From NCBI GenBank assembly GCA_030761205.1, contig JAULJL010000027.1:7755001-7819000 (forward strand): a stretch of DNA of 64,000 nucleotides, given 5' to 3'. Positions 36,101 through 47,400 of the stretch are shown here, piece by piece (positions within the stretch are counted from its first letter, which is position 1; every line of letters starts with the position of its first letter). Origin of the DNA: Fremontodendron californicum. Taxonomy: Eukaryota; Streptophyta; Magnoliopsida; Malvales; Malvaceae. A model generated the notes under the pieces. That model saw nothing but the letters and a program-made list of their open reading frames with translations. It was not told the DNA's origin and did no database searches. Position numbers and translations under genes: made by a program.

Positions 36101-37874
36101 GAAATATGTTATGCTCACTGGGGAAAAGATTTTTTCTCAGGTTATTCTAAGATTTCAATAATTTACACTGCGAAGAAAATCACTATTAGCTTCTTCACTT
36201 GCTAACTTGGTCTTAAAGTCTATTTTAAATACAGTCGTCTTGCTCTATTAAGGAAATCCTATCTCACAACTGTTTGCAGATTGTGCATGAAGCACATGCT
36301 ATTGTACTGGCAGGGGGAACTCTGCAACCAATAGAAGAAACAAGAGAACGACTTTTTCCATGGTTACCATCAGATCAGCTGCATTTCTTTTCATGTAGCC
36401 ACATTGTCCCTCCAGAGAGTATATTGCCACTTGCAGTATCTCGTGGACCATCTGGCAGATCTTTTGATTTTAGCTATGGTTTGAGAAGTTCATCGACTAT
36501 GGTGAGTGTATTGCACTCAGAATCTGTCATTGCAATGAATTTTGTAACTAACCATTATTGAATCTTTTTCTTTTTTCCTAATTGGATTTTGGTCAAACTC
36601 CACTTTAAACTGACTTCATTACTGTTTATTGCATGACAATTGTATTTTATTCTGAATGTTTAATGCCCAGAAACCATGGCCTATTATTACTAAATTCCAT
36701 TATTGGGTCTTGAATATACAGATAGAGGAACTAGGGCTCTTACTTTGCAATTTGGCAACAGTTGTTCCCGAAGGAATTGTTGTGTTCTTTTCTTCATTTG
36801 AGTATGAAGGACAGGTCTATGATGCATGGAAAACCTCAGGAATCCTTGAAAGAATTATGAAGAAAAAGCATGTCTTCAGAGAACCTAGAAAAAATACAGA
36901 GATAGAAGTCATTCTCAAGGAATACAAGGAAGCAATTGATAATCCTGCTCCTAAAACCGGTGCGATACTCCTAGCTGTGGTTGGTGGCAAGATATCAGAA
37001 GGCATCAACTTCAGTGACGGGATGGGTCGATGCATAGTCATGGTTGGACTTCCCTACCCTAGCCCTTCTGACATTGAATTGTTGGAAAGGGTGAAGCATA
37101 TTGAAGGTTTGGGTGATTCAAGTTCTACGAAAAGCCTAAAACTTTCATTTAGCAAAGAATATAATGGAGGAGACATTCAGTCTGGTTTCAGCATACTAAG
37201 GAGTTGTAGGCGCAGGGGGAAAGATTATTATGAAAACCTCTGCATGAAAGCTGTAAATCAATCGATTGGTAAGTGCAAAGCATTATAGATAGTAGATATG
37301 TTTCAAGGATATTTATTATAGTCACTATAGGGAGGGAGGTGAAATTGAATTCCGTAGGCTCATTGCTCAGTGTTCACATTGGCAGAAAAATCTTGGCCTA
37401 GTTTCTTTAAGACCAAACAAGATTTCTACATGTAGGATTTCTGTTTGAATAATGTTTATAGAAAAAAATAATTTAAAAGTTGAATTTCTGTTCTGGCTGC
37501 TGTTAACTCTGATCATATTCATTACTTGCCTTCAAGTGCTCAATGCATACACTTATAAATGTAACTATATCTTTTTCTGTTATGTCTTGCTTATGTCAAT
37601 CTTGAATTTGACATTGAACTGCCACTTATGCTTGTAATCTTTAATTAATTGATCTGTCTTAGGTAGAGCAATTCGGCATGTGAATGACTATGCTGCAATT
37701 TTATTGGTGGACATCCGTTATGCATCAGATTCTTCAAAAAGAAGTTTTTCTCATCCAAGCAGCAAGCTCCCACAGTGGATAAAAGATCGTCTTGTTTCTG
37801 CAACTAATAATTATGGTGAAGTTCACAAGCTGCTGCATCAGTTCTTCAGATTCAACAAGAACAGAGGTAAGTAG
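33169..37874 (+). CDS. CHL1/DDX11-type Fe-S superfamily 2 DNA helicase
   Basis: Nine exons: 33169-33298, 33682-34317, 34402-34490, 34837-35190, 35488-35790, 35898-36140, 36280-36501, 36722-37268 and 37663-37874. The frame is continuous for 911 residues, close to the family length. The Walker A motif SPTGTGKT ends at residue 48. A charged insertion of roughly 80-220 (rich in Lys and Glu) follows, then CSRTHSQLSQF. Four cysteines in Fe-S positions are C252, C270, C302 and C339. The Walker B box is DEAH at 382-385, and motif VI QSIGRAIRH lies at 839-847. These mark the XPD/FANCJ/DDX11 group. CHL1/DDX11 unwinds forked and quadruplex DNA 5'-3' and supports sister-chromatid cohesion; the nearest Arabidopsis gene is probably At1g79890. 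RTEL1 and FANCJ are less likely given the short C terminus. Confidence 0.92.
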
Positions 37875-38152
37875 AAGAAGATTAGAGGTTGGAATGAGAA
37901 AGAAAAAAGCCATTGTATTTATTATATACAAGTATGGAAACCTTACATAAAGCCTATGGTTTTTTTAAGTCGGATGAGCTGTTGTATTTGTTGGAAGATA
38001 GCCTTTCAGAGAAGAACATGAAAATGGAAAATAGATTCCTAATTTTCTTTTGGATTCTGCTAAAAACAATCCATCTTTTCCCCCCCTTCCAGAATTATGG
38101 TTAGCATTTTTTTTTTGTTTCTTTTGTAGAAAACCAAAAAGAACTTAATAAG

Positions 38153-38215
<63 letters not shown>

Positions 38216-39212
38216 TAGTTTATGCTACACTTTTATATATAGAATATTGGCCCCTATTTTTCTATTGGAGAGGGCCTTTTCCTATTATAACCCTTTGGGT
38301 TAGTTTTTTTTTTTTTTTAATAATAAATATATAATAAATTTTATTATTATATAATAAATATATATTTTATTTTTATATAATAATTTAATAAATATATAAA
38401 TTTTATTATTATAAAATTAATAGAAATTAATTAGAAATAAATAATTACATGAATAATAAAAAATAAATATAAAAATAGTATTTGATATATTTTTGTAATT
38501 TTTATTAATAAAATTATTATTTGACATAAATATAATTTTAATTATTTATTAATTTTATAAATATCAAATAAATTCAAAATTTTATTATATATACATATTT
38601 TAATCTAATGTCTTTAATGATCATTTTATCTTCTCACTACAATTAATCTCACTGCTACCGCTGCTTTTGAATCCAAATACATATCCCATCATTGATTTTA
38701 ATCTCACCGTTACAGTACTCAATCTCACCGTTACAGTAATTAATCTCATCTCCATCGTTGTTTTTTATTTTACCGGAACCAGTTTCACTATCCATCCAAA
38801 AGGACACTGAATTGAATATAACTGGAAAAACTGCCATAAATGTTTATGTGTTTAGGCCTTAGGGGGGTATTGTCATCTTCATGTGTGGAGGATGAAACTT
38901 GGAATGACCATAAAATTCCAATAAATCTAATAGTAGATCTGACAATTTATGTATACGCATCTTGTCTCTTGTTTTTTTTTTCTTTTCCTTCATGTTAATC
39001 GATAATATGAACACGACAAAATTTGTTAAACGTGTCAAAATCTTAAACACGTATACAATACGTGTACTAAACGTGTTTTGTTAATTATAATTAAAATTAT
39101 TATATCGTATTTATTATATTATTTTTGTATTTATTAACGTGTCGTGTCCAAAATCATTGGATTACAATCAACAGAAGTTGAGAAGCCAAGTTAACTTTGG
39201 GCTGCTTCAGCT
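37875..39212. other. AT-rich intergenic DNA with microsatellite
   Basis: 3' flank of the helicase gene, then a (TA)n tract, poly-T, and AT-rich DNA to about 38640. CTCACCGTTACAGTA occurs twice in tandem near 38703-38740. A decayed ACACGACA/CGTGTCGTG copy spans about 38995-39145. No gene is seen. Confidence 0.5.
38156..38210. repeat. (TA)n microsatellite, 55 bp
   Basis: Uninterrupted alternating A and T for 55 bases about 280 bp downstream of the helicase stop codon. Confidence 0.95.
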
Positions 39213-39215
39213 TTA

Positions 39216-39589
39216 GGCCTCGTTTAGCATTGCTTATGGCACAACTTTTGAGGTCAAAAGCTGCTTTTCACCGCAAACGCAATGCTAAACAGATAAAAAA
39301 AGTTGGCTTCTACTGTTGAAATCATGGTTTGAAAAGCCAAACCAAAAAGTCAAAAAATATAGCTTTTGGGTTTTAAAAGCTGTCTTTTGGATAAAATGAC
39401 TTTATTATCCTCACATCTCTACACTTTTATTATGTTAAACATATCTTTTTTTGACATTTCAATTTCCTACAATATTTTTTCACAGCAATGCTAAACACTT
39501 AAAAATTTTTAAACCACACTTTATAAACACACTTTTTTCAACTCAAGCTTTTTCCAACCCAAGCTTTAACAGCAATGCTAAACTAGCCC
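39216..39589. mobile_element. Tourist-like (PIF/Harbinger) MITE
   Basis: 374 bp with terminal inverted repeats GGCCTCGTTTAGCATTGCT and AGCAATGCTAAACTAGCCC, flanked by TTA on both sides (39213-39215 and 39590-39592). The 3-bp TTA duplication and the GGCCTCGTTT start fit Tourist elements. Inside are repeated AAAAGCTG / CAACTTTT pieces but no coding frame. Confidence 0.82.
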
Positions 39590-40442
39590 TTAGAAATCAG
39601 TTCAGTGGCCCACTGCTTCAGCTTTTAAGCATCAGTTAAATGGTCCAATGCAAACCTGAACATATGGGGTCAAAAGTTTTCATTTAACCATATCTAACTG
39701 CTTTTGCTTTTCTTCTTCTTTTATTTTTCTCCCTTAGATTCTTACTACCATTTCTAACAATTCTGGATTTAAATTTATCAGGAAGAGTGAAGGCTCATCA
39801 TCTTAGTTATAGAATTATTGCCTTACAGCCCATCTGCTTTGTTCCTGTGTATGGAACTTTCTTCGTTCCTTTAAGCTATCTTTTGTCAAACCATAGGCAA
39901 AACAAAGGTTCAAGCAACCTGTTTTAGGTTGGTGGAAGGACTTTATTTTTGCAAGGCAACTGTGAGAAAGTGACTTAACTATGCAAGCATCGAAATGGGT
40001 TTTGGGACCTTTAGATGCCATCCCCCAGGACAGATTGGGACTATTCAGACCCTTCATAAATGCAAGAGCATTTTTTTATTATAGGTATAAAATGATCATT
40101 TATAATCACACCAAAACCCTAAAGAGATGTGGTATCAATTACCATTTTTATATCAGATTAATTGTTGTGAAATTCAACCAAAAAAAAAAAAGAGTAAAAA
40201 AAAGAACCAGCAATATTCCATTTGTGGGTCCTTTAGTTTGTTCATCATAGCTAACAAAAATAAGTAGCAATTGAAAGTGTGGGTTATATATCAGTTAAAT
40301 TTCACCAACCTTACTACCTTTTGATTTGCTTCTTAATCACTAGTACTGCACTTTAGACAACAAAGTAGTCAAAAAAACAAAACCTTTGTGATCATTAGAT
40401 TCATAAGGCCTCAATCTCTTAAATCTTTAATTTGCATTCAAG

Positions 40443-40630
40443 CTATGTTACTTGGACTCGGATGTGAGTGTTGGATATGGGTATGTGTCCGACACAAGTA
40501 TGTTCAATTTTTTAAAATTTTTTTCCATGTATTTGGAGGGTCATATCCCCATACCCATGTCTGGATAGGCGTCCGATATTGGTGTCGGACATAAATACTT
40601 AAAAAAAAATAAAAAGTCGGAACAACATAG
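40443..40630. mobile_element. TGTTACTYGGACTC MITE with intact target duplication
   Basis: Starts CTATGTTACTTGGACTCGG, ends GTCGGAACAACATAG. A perfect 8-bp duplication CATTCAAG lies at 40435-40442 and 40631-40638, which fits hAT-type transposition. It contains GGGTATGTGTCCGACAC and GTATTTGGAGGGTCATATCC, which recur in the copies at about 42239 and 48730. Confidence 0.82.
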
Positions 40631-40693
40631 CATTCAAGTACTCTTTGAACCCCAATGCCTTATAATTTTCTGACACTGTGATTTGTTATGAAG

Positions 40694-40697
<4 letters not shown>

Positions 40698-40725
<28 letters not shown>
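40698..40725. repeat. (GA)n microsatellite upstream of gene at 40986
   Basis: Fourteen GA units, about 260 bp before the start codon, probably in the promoter or 5' leader; GA repeats are GAGA/BPC-binding candidates in plants. Confidence 0.9.
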
Positions 40726-40726
<1 letters not shown>

Positions 40727-40985
40727 CAAATATAGGAGGGATAAGGACAAAAAAAGTAGGGAAAGTGCAAGCAATAGAGAAGAAAATTGCACTTTGGTCT
40801 TTATTAGTTCTGTCTCTAGGTAACCTTAAGAAACATCTCCTATCTCTATCTCTCTTACCTGTATATTGGACATAACAACAGTTGGAGAAGCAGCAGAAGA
40901 TTAGAGCTGTGTCTGTAGTTGCAGATAGAGACACCAAGAGATTTAACAAGCCTCTGCCTCACCATACAATAGTCCTGGCCAAAAA

Positions 40986-41588
40986 ATGCTGCTTATGGAA
41001 TCCATTCAAAAGACCAAGAACTTCTTTAACAAAACATTTGAGAACCTTAAATCTTCCTTCTCTTGCACCTGTGGCAGCAGAAAAAAGCACCAAAAAGATC
41101 GATTTTACACCGACATTTTTAATGACTGGGAAGTTGGTCTAGAGGAGGCAAAGATGAGAAAGAACAATGCCATGACATTGAAAGAGCAAATGAGGGAAGA
41201 AGATGAATGTAGTGGAAGCGTCATGAGCTTTGAAGATAAGAGTCCAGTAAAGAACAAGAAGCAAAATGAAGGAAAAGATGAGAAAAAGAAAGTGGGAAGT
41301 TCACAATTGAGTAAGGGAGAGGAACAGTATTATAATTATTACAAGAGAAATGGAGGAAGTTATGGATTAGCAAAAAAGATGAAGGAACTGGAGATGATGG
41401 ATGTTGGTGATATGGAACATGTATTGGATGTAGAAGAGGCACTCCATTACTATTCTCGGCTTAAAAGTCCGGTGTACCTTTCCATTGTCGACAAGTTCTT
41501 CATCGACATGTACTCAGAATTCTCCGTTGCACAGGCCTCTGCAAGCATCAACAGTTCAAACCGAAGATTCAGGTCAATTAGGATGTAG
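40986..41588 (+). CDS. unknown plant protein, single exon, 200 residues
   Basis: I do not recognise a named domain. The frame encodes 200 residues from ATG 40986; a second in-frame ATG three codons on (followed by G) is an alternative start. The N terminus is basic and has CTCGSRKK near residue 27. The middle is very charged (Lys/Glu-rich, likely disordered). The C-terminal part is more conserved-looking: DVEEALHYYSRLKSPVYLSI followed by VDKFFIDMYSEF, near residues 148-180. That tail resembles small plant proteins annotated as Avr9/Cf-9 rapidly elicited, but I hold this only weakly. Upstream are a (GA)n tract and a pyrimidine-rich leader; no intron is needed. The convergent neighbour is a peroxidase pseudogene. 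Confidence 0.75.
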   Translation: MLLMESIQKTKNFFNKTFENLKSSFSCTCGSRKKHQKDRFYTDIFNDWEVGLEEAKMRKNNAMTLKEQMREEDECSGSVMSFEDKSPVKNKKQNEGKDEKKKVGSSQLSKGEEQYYNYYKRNGGSYGLAKKMKELEMMDVGDMEHVLDVEEALHYYSRLKSPVYLSIVDKFFIDMYSEFSVAQASASINSSNRRFRSIRM

Positions 41589-41835
41589 ATCATATGTCTC
41601 TCACACCTTTTCTTGTGCATATGAATATGTTTTCTTATCCCAAATTCTTTTCTGTGTTGTGTGTTTGTCTACATTTTCCTGCTACTTAAGCTTTTAGTTC
41701 TGTTTCTCTTTGATTGTTATAATTTGCTTGAGCCTCTATTGTTACCAATAAAGCATAGAAGTTTCATATCAAGATTTCATATTTGCATGACCATTACTCC
41801 AAATCTTTCTGTGAATAAACTTGCTTCAATGAAGC

Positions 41836-43693
41836 TCAGAGATTGACTATTTTTGAACCATTAGTGTCAATCTGAGCCTTCTGCTTACCTCTTGGTGCTG
41901 TCAAAACATGGAGATTTGAGAGCTTAATCGTTGCTAGGGCAAATCTGAAGCGTGTGCTCTAATCCATAGTTCAGTTTCTTCCCCTGCCATTAGCTGCTGA
42001 TCAGCATAGAGGATCCCTTTACCTTGCAGAAGACTGCGATAGTACACTGAGCCAGAATCTGCTTCAGTTCCCTCATAGGTCGTCGCCATTCCTTAATCCT
42101 TGGGTGAAGAAGATAACAATTTTTCAAATGAAGGTGATGATGCTGCTTCTGATGACAGTGAGTTGTAAAAATGAAGGTGATTGAGCTGTTGGCGATGGTG
42201 AACCATCAAAAGAAGGTGATGGTGCTGGTGATGTTGATTTATGTTACTCGGACTCGGGTGTGAGTGTCGGACACGGGTATGTGTCCATGGGTATGTTCAA
42301 TTTTTTTTAAAATTTACATGTATTTGAAAGGTTCTTGGAGGATCATATCGCCATATTTATGTCCGGATATGCATCGGATACGGATGTCAGACACGGGTAT
42401 TTCAAGACAAATGAAGAGTCGGAGCAACATAGAAGTTGATGAGCTGCTCTTAGGACATTTTGATCTCATTCGGTTGAGAAGTTCAGAACCAAGAGTTGGG
42501 TCTGGCTCAGTCCCACCAGAGTTATACAGACGGTTTTCAAAAAAATTTGCATTGGATCACTCCGATACTGTGAGCATACATTTCTTCTGCAAGAAGAAAC
42601 AACTGCCACAGCAGAAGAAGAATAACAGCAGTTTCCATCACATAACTAGAGCATAAGCAAAAACCTCAGGAAAAAAAAAACATTCATTAGTGATTTTGTT
42701 AGTGTTAGTCTGATAAACACAAACATTTAAGATTTTTAAACAAAGTAGAGAATCAATAAATTAAGGTATCAATAGGCAGTGAGAGAATCAAATGAAAAGT
42801 AGATATAAGTCCCTTCATCTTTTTTATCCCATAATTAAACCATAGGGAATTAGAGTGGAAAGAACGACAAGATCTGAAGATAACATGTAACAGAAAAAAT
42901 AAACGGAGATTTGCAATCAAAAGAGAAAGAACAAACAATTCCCAAAAACACCAACCAATCACAGAAATAAGAAACCACTTAATATTTTATTGAAAAATAT
43001 CAATTTTATATCGATTGTCGTGTTTTATCGTATATGTGCTCTAATATTTTTAAAATTCCCGTGTTACCATATCCGTAACATGTCGTAGCACCGTGTTCGT
43101 ATCCGTTCCTAGCTTATCCCAATTAGCAAGAAAGGAGAAATGCATATCAGAATCAAAAGAAACCACCCTCAAAAGAGCAAGATTTGGCTTCAAACTATCT
43201 TTCAAGAAACACTAACCAACGCTGGAGAGCAACATGCAAAGAAACACTTAGACATGCAAATCTAATAAGCAATATTGCAAACCCAGATCAAAGATTCACC
43301 AATGAAATGAGAAACCCATCTTAAAAAGCCCAAAAGAGAGATAAAGATCACCACCTCAATGAAGCAATCATGGAAAGCAAGGCGCAAGATAGCGGGAGCC
43401 ACAGCATCCTTGATGTTGAAGTTGAACATTTGATGAACCTTGGCTCGGATGATCTTCTCAGCCTCAGGGCAAGTTTTTCTCGATAAAAAAAAATCATACT
43501 CCAGTGACCGAGCAGGAGCCTCACCATCATGAAAGCCTCGCTATCGAACAGTATATCTTGTAAAATCCAAGAGGTCTCCGAATTCAATGAAGAAGATGAA
43601 GAAAAAGAAAAATGGTTGGAGAGTGACTGGTATTCTTGATAGAGATCCAAACGCACAAAGGGAATATGAAAAGGCTCAGTTTTCTCATGATAG
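41836..43693 (-). pseudogene. class III peroxidase pseudogene (Prx48-like), split by a MITE
   Basis: Two blocks of a plant secretory peroxidase survive on the minus strand. Block 1 (43693-43355) has an acceptor before TATCATGAG, the segment KTCPEAEKI and the distal catalytic motif RLAFHDCF, then a GT donor. Block 2 (42586-41836) has the proximal heme-ligand motif AHSIGVIQC, NRLYNS, a Ser/Pro-rich stretch, then LLQGKGILYADQQLM and IKLSNLHVLT near the C terminus. The middle exons, with the GCDAS calcium/active region, are missing. Breaks include a one-base gain in a T run just after AHSIG, a shift before the KTCPEAE block, an in-frame stop near the end and a MITE inside block 2. The Ser/Pro insert and flanking text resemble PEROXIDASE 48. 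It cannot make an active enzyme. Confidence 0.85.
42239..42432. mobile_element. TGTTACTCGGACTC MITE inside peroxidase pseudogene
   Basis: Ends TATGTTACTCGGACTCGG and GAGTCGGAGCAACATA. GTTGAT is found just outside both ends, a partial target duplication. It interrupts peroxidase-derived sequence: the minus-strand frame before it (SSSST) and after it (SPSPT-rich) belong to the same Ser/Pro region. Confidence 0.75.
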
Positions 43694-44087
43694 CTGATTC
43701 AAAGATTGACATTGGCATCTTCTCTAATTTCCTTTTGATTTTCTTTATTTCTTCTTTCTTTGTTTTTTGTTTTTCTTTTCTCTCTGCGGGGTTATAAATT
43801 ATAATAACAGAGGAGATCAAAATGGCGGGAAAGAAATTGGTAGGATGACGAAAATACCCTTTTCAACTGAAAGTTCGTTAGGACCGTTAAATTCATTCTG
43901 TTGAGTGTTGATCTGGAATTTGGAATGATCATAGCCGTTGATTTCATAGTCCATCAAGATAACTGTTTTTTATGAATTATTAGAAAGATTTAAAAATAGA
44001 ATAGAAATCTCTCATAATTATTATTCCTAACTCAACAGGAAAAGAGAAACAATATGATATAAAAAAAAAGGTTATAATTTAAGCAGT

Positions 44088-44119
<32 letters not shown>

Positions 44120-44477
44120 TAAATGAAACATTGACTAAATAGTCTGAGACATATTGGAATAATGAATCCAATTACAATGCTTCAGAACTTTACAATACTA
44201 TATAGCATGCCAAAAGGCATGAAAATGCCTATTGCTTTTTGAAGGGGGAAAAAAAAAGAATAGCATTATGGAAAAGAAAGAAGGGCAGGTCACATGGTGA
44301 ATCATCCAGCAAACTGCTGCCAAACCAAATTTTCAACATACTCTCCCTTAAAAAAAAAAAAAAAAAAAAAAATCACAAAACCAAAGAGGCTTAACCAAAC
44401 TAGTGATTAGGCCAATCTAGCAATGTATTTTGGAAGAAGTCAAATGAATAGTTTGATTTCTATCTTCATCTCCGTAA
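43694..44477. other. intergenic between peroxidase relic and KIN13B 3' end
   Basis: Contains a T29 run at 44090-44118 and an A23 run at 44350-44372, presumably in or near the KIN13B 3' UTR. A minus-strand open frame beginning MPMSIF near 43720 looks like a signal peptide but is in a different frame from the peroxidase block, so I do not call it. Nothing else is seen. Confidence 0.45.
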
Positions 44478-47400
44478 TCAATAGCCGGAAGAAGATACTA
44501 ACACGTTATGCTCCTTTAAGCGCTTCTGGAATTGAGCCAAGCGAGTTTGTAACTGCGTGATGCCGGCAGCCTTCTGAGAAAGAATAGCATTCAATCTCGA
44601 TATATAATCGTCAAGCTGGTTCCCAGGTTGATCTGCTTCAACCAGCATGTTCATCTCCTGCAAATGTTTAATGCAAATTTAATGAAACTTCAAAAGATGT
44701 AGAACCCTAGAACATGTATGTCCCAAAATCATGAAAGCATCTCAAACAAACATAATAAACTTGCCCTAGATAACTACTGCTTTATGAATTAGAATAATGG
44801 AAAACCAATGAGGAAAAGAATGTGTTAAGAACTCAGATTCTAGCAGGGTGAAAAACAAAGATAACTCGAAAATGAAATGGTGTAATTGTTTACCTCTTTG
44901 ACAATATTCATAGTCTCCTCCACTTGTTTTCTATGGGCACTTACAAGATCCTCCTCTTCCTGAACAAAAGCAACACAGGGGCTTTAACATTTAAACAAAT
45001 TAATTTTCATGTCTCTTAACAATAATCATTCTCTTGCAAAAATTACCTGTAGGAGGGCATTCAAATCATCATCTGATTTTGAATGCTTAAAATCAGATCT
45101 TAGTGGTTCCTTCCATTTTGTCTGACCATTAGGCTTCCGTAACTTGTCCTCTGAAGTAGAGAAACTGTATTGATCTAGCTTCCCATTTTTCTTCCACATC
45201 AGTTTCTCCAGCTCATAGGAATCTTCTGATGCATCAAAATCATCTCTTTCATTTTGGTCAGGCCATGTATCATTAATATCATCTTCAAAGGTTGATGCAG
45301 TTGGTAAAATCGAAGATAAGGGCTGAGCAGTTGATTCTTTCAGATTCAAGGTTGAAGATAAAACATCTTTCTTAGGATTTCCCCCTTTTGAAAGGCTCTT
45401 CACCCTGGATGTAGTTTTTACATCTAATAGAAGTCAAATGCGAGAAAGGAAAAAAGCAACTAAAACCAAAAGCGGAATAACTTTAAAACAGATGTTGAAA
45501 CAATTTTTTATAATCAAATAAGTCTTATTTACCTATCAGCATATCTTAAGGTGTTCAGAGTGTGTTCACATGACCCTGAACTTGGTGAAATGCAAGATAT
45601 CATAACTGTACGTGAATTGCCCATAAATGAGTCCCTTAGAACCTCTGTCAGTTTACTGCCTCTGAAAGGAATGTGACCCTGATCATTGTCAAGAGCTCTT
45701 ATGCACTCCTTCAAAGCAAGCAAGCTCTTGTTGATCTCTGCACCTTCCATTCTGCATCACAAATAGAAATGGCTAATTAAGCAAGCACATCCAGCAAAAT
45801 TAATTAAGTACGTATCTGAAGTTTGTCCCACATGAAGGAAAAAATATTTGGGATGCCAGAGCTGAAATCATGAATTGGAACCAAATTTTAAATGCAAAAA
45901 TATCAAACTCCAGGTGTGTTTAGACTTCTTAAACACGCTTGTACTTTGAAATGTTTGACTTGATAATAAATCATTAATTAAGAGGGCAAAGAAGCTAAGA
46001 CACCTACATGACATGGAAAAGCTGAGATGATCCAGAAACTCTGGACTATTTGGCATAATTTTGTCTCCCATATTTTGTCTGTTAGACAAATTTAGCATAT
46101 ATCCAGTTAGAATGCATTGTAATCTAACTCTAATATATACTAAGAACATTCTTTTTCTTTATTTCGATTATTGCCTCCAGTCATGCATCAAAACATCAAG
46201 CTCTGCAACTAAATCTGCTCTATGTCTATGGTCATTTTGCAATTTAAAAGATGCAACGTACCTTGTCTGCTTATCATTATCTGTAGTATCTGCACCTCGT
46301 TCACTTCCAGCCAGATCTATAAAGGAGAGCTTGCCAACAACACGGGGAGGCTTCAATTCATTGCCATCAACAGATCTCTTGATAGCAAGCTGAAGTATGG
46401 CATGAGAACGGGATGATTCCTCATTTGCACCTGTGGTACCAGTACTTCTTGTGGCACTTCCTTTCTCAATAAGCTCCTTAATAGTCTCTACATCTGATAC
46501 TCTGTACTCTTGCAGACCCACAATGCAAACTTGCTGCTTACCATCCTCTCGCATGCAAAGTTTTCTGCACAAAGAAAGATTATCTTTCAGTGAATTTAGA
46601 AACTAATAGCACTGACCAGATAAGGAGAATGCTTGTAACAACTTACTTCCTATCACTGAGGAGATCATACAATTTTCCTCCATATATCTCAAAGAAGCTC
46701 ACAAACAACTGAAACCCTTGGTTCCTGTAGGTATGGTACATCAACCTCAAGATATCCCGAGAAGCTTTAAGGGGAAGTGGCTTCATAGTATAGGTTTTTC
46801 CACTTCCTGAACAAGAGAAAGACCTATAAGTGCAAGGTGGCTTAAAGCTGTAATTCAAAAATAAGAGATGACTTGATGCAGAAGGTAAATTTTAGTGTCC
46901 AACAAGAAAATTTTACAGTAAAAAACAATAACAGCCTCCTTCACCTTCACCAAACTTAGGCAGATAAGGAAAAAAAACCTAATAACCAACTGTATAGATA
47001 TTACATATCCTCATAAATGACTAAAAAATTACTGAGAATAACACATTCAGAACAATTTAAAATTATATAAATATTACACTAAATGACTAATTTCAAATTT
47101 TGGGTCATGCAACCAACTCCATCATAGTATCTATCCAAGATTTGGTGACAGTTATTCACCTGTTTGACCATATGCAAAACAAGTTGCTTTAGTGCGCTGA
47201 AAAATTATAGGAACTATGGGCTCCACAGTCTCACGATAGACCTACAGAAAGAAAAATGAGGCCAAAATATGCTGAGAAAAACACCATTCTAGGAAATCCA
47301 TGTCTTGTAATATATTCTTCCTTTATCCACTAATAAATTTAGATCATCTACTCACCTCATCATTTGAGACCTCCTCATTCAGCACTGCATCAAAAACAAA

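Noticed and set aside
43584..43723. Minus-strand frame MPMSIFESAIMRKLSLFIF as the peroxidase signal peptide
   Set aside because: It is in a different frame from the peroxidase block and ends in a stop with no suitable donor; the hydrophobic run is likely coincidental.
45868..46149. Minus-strand frame between KIN13B exons 8 and 9
   Set aside because: Lies within an intron bounded by convincing splice sites and contributes nothing to the kinesin motor.
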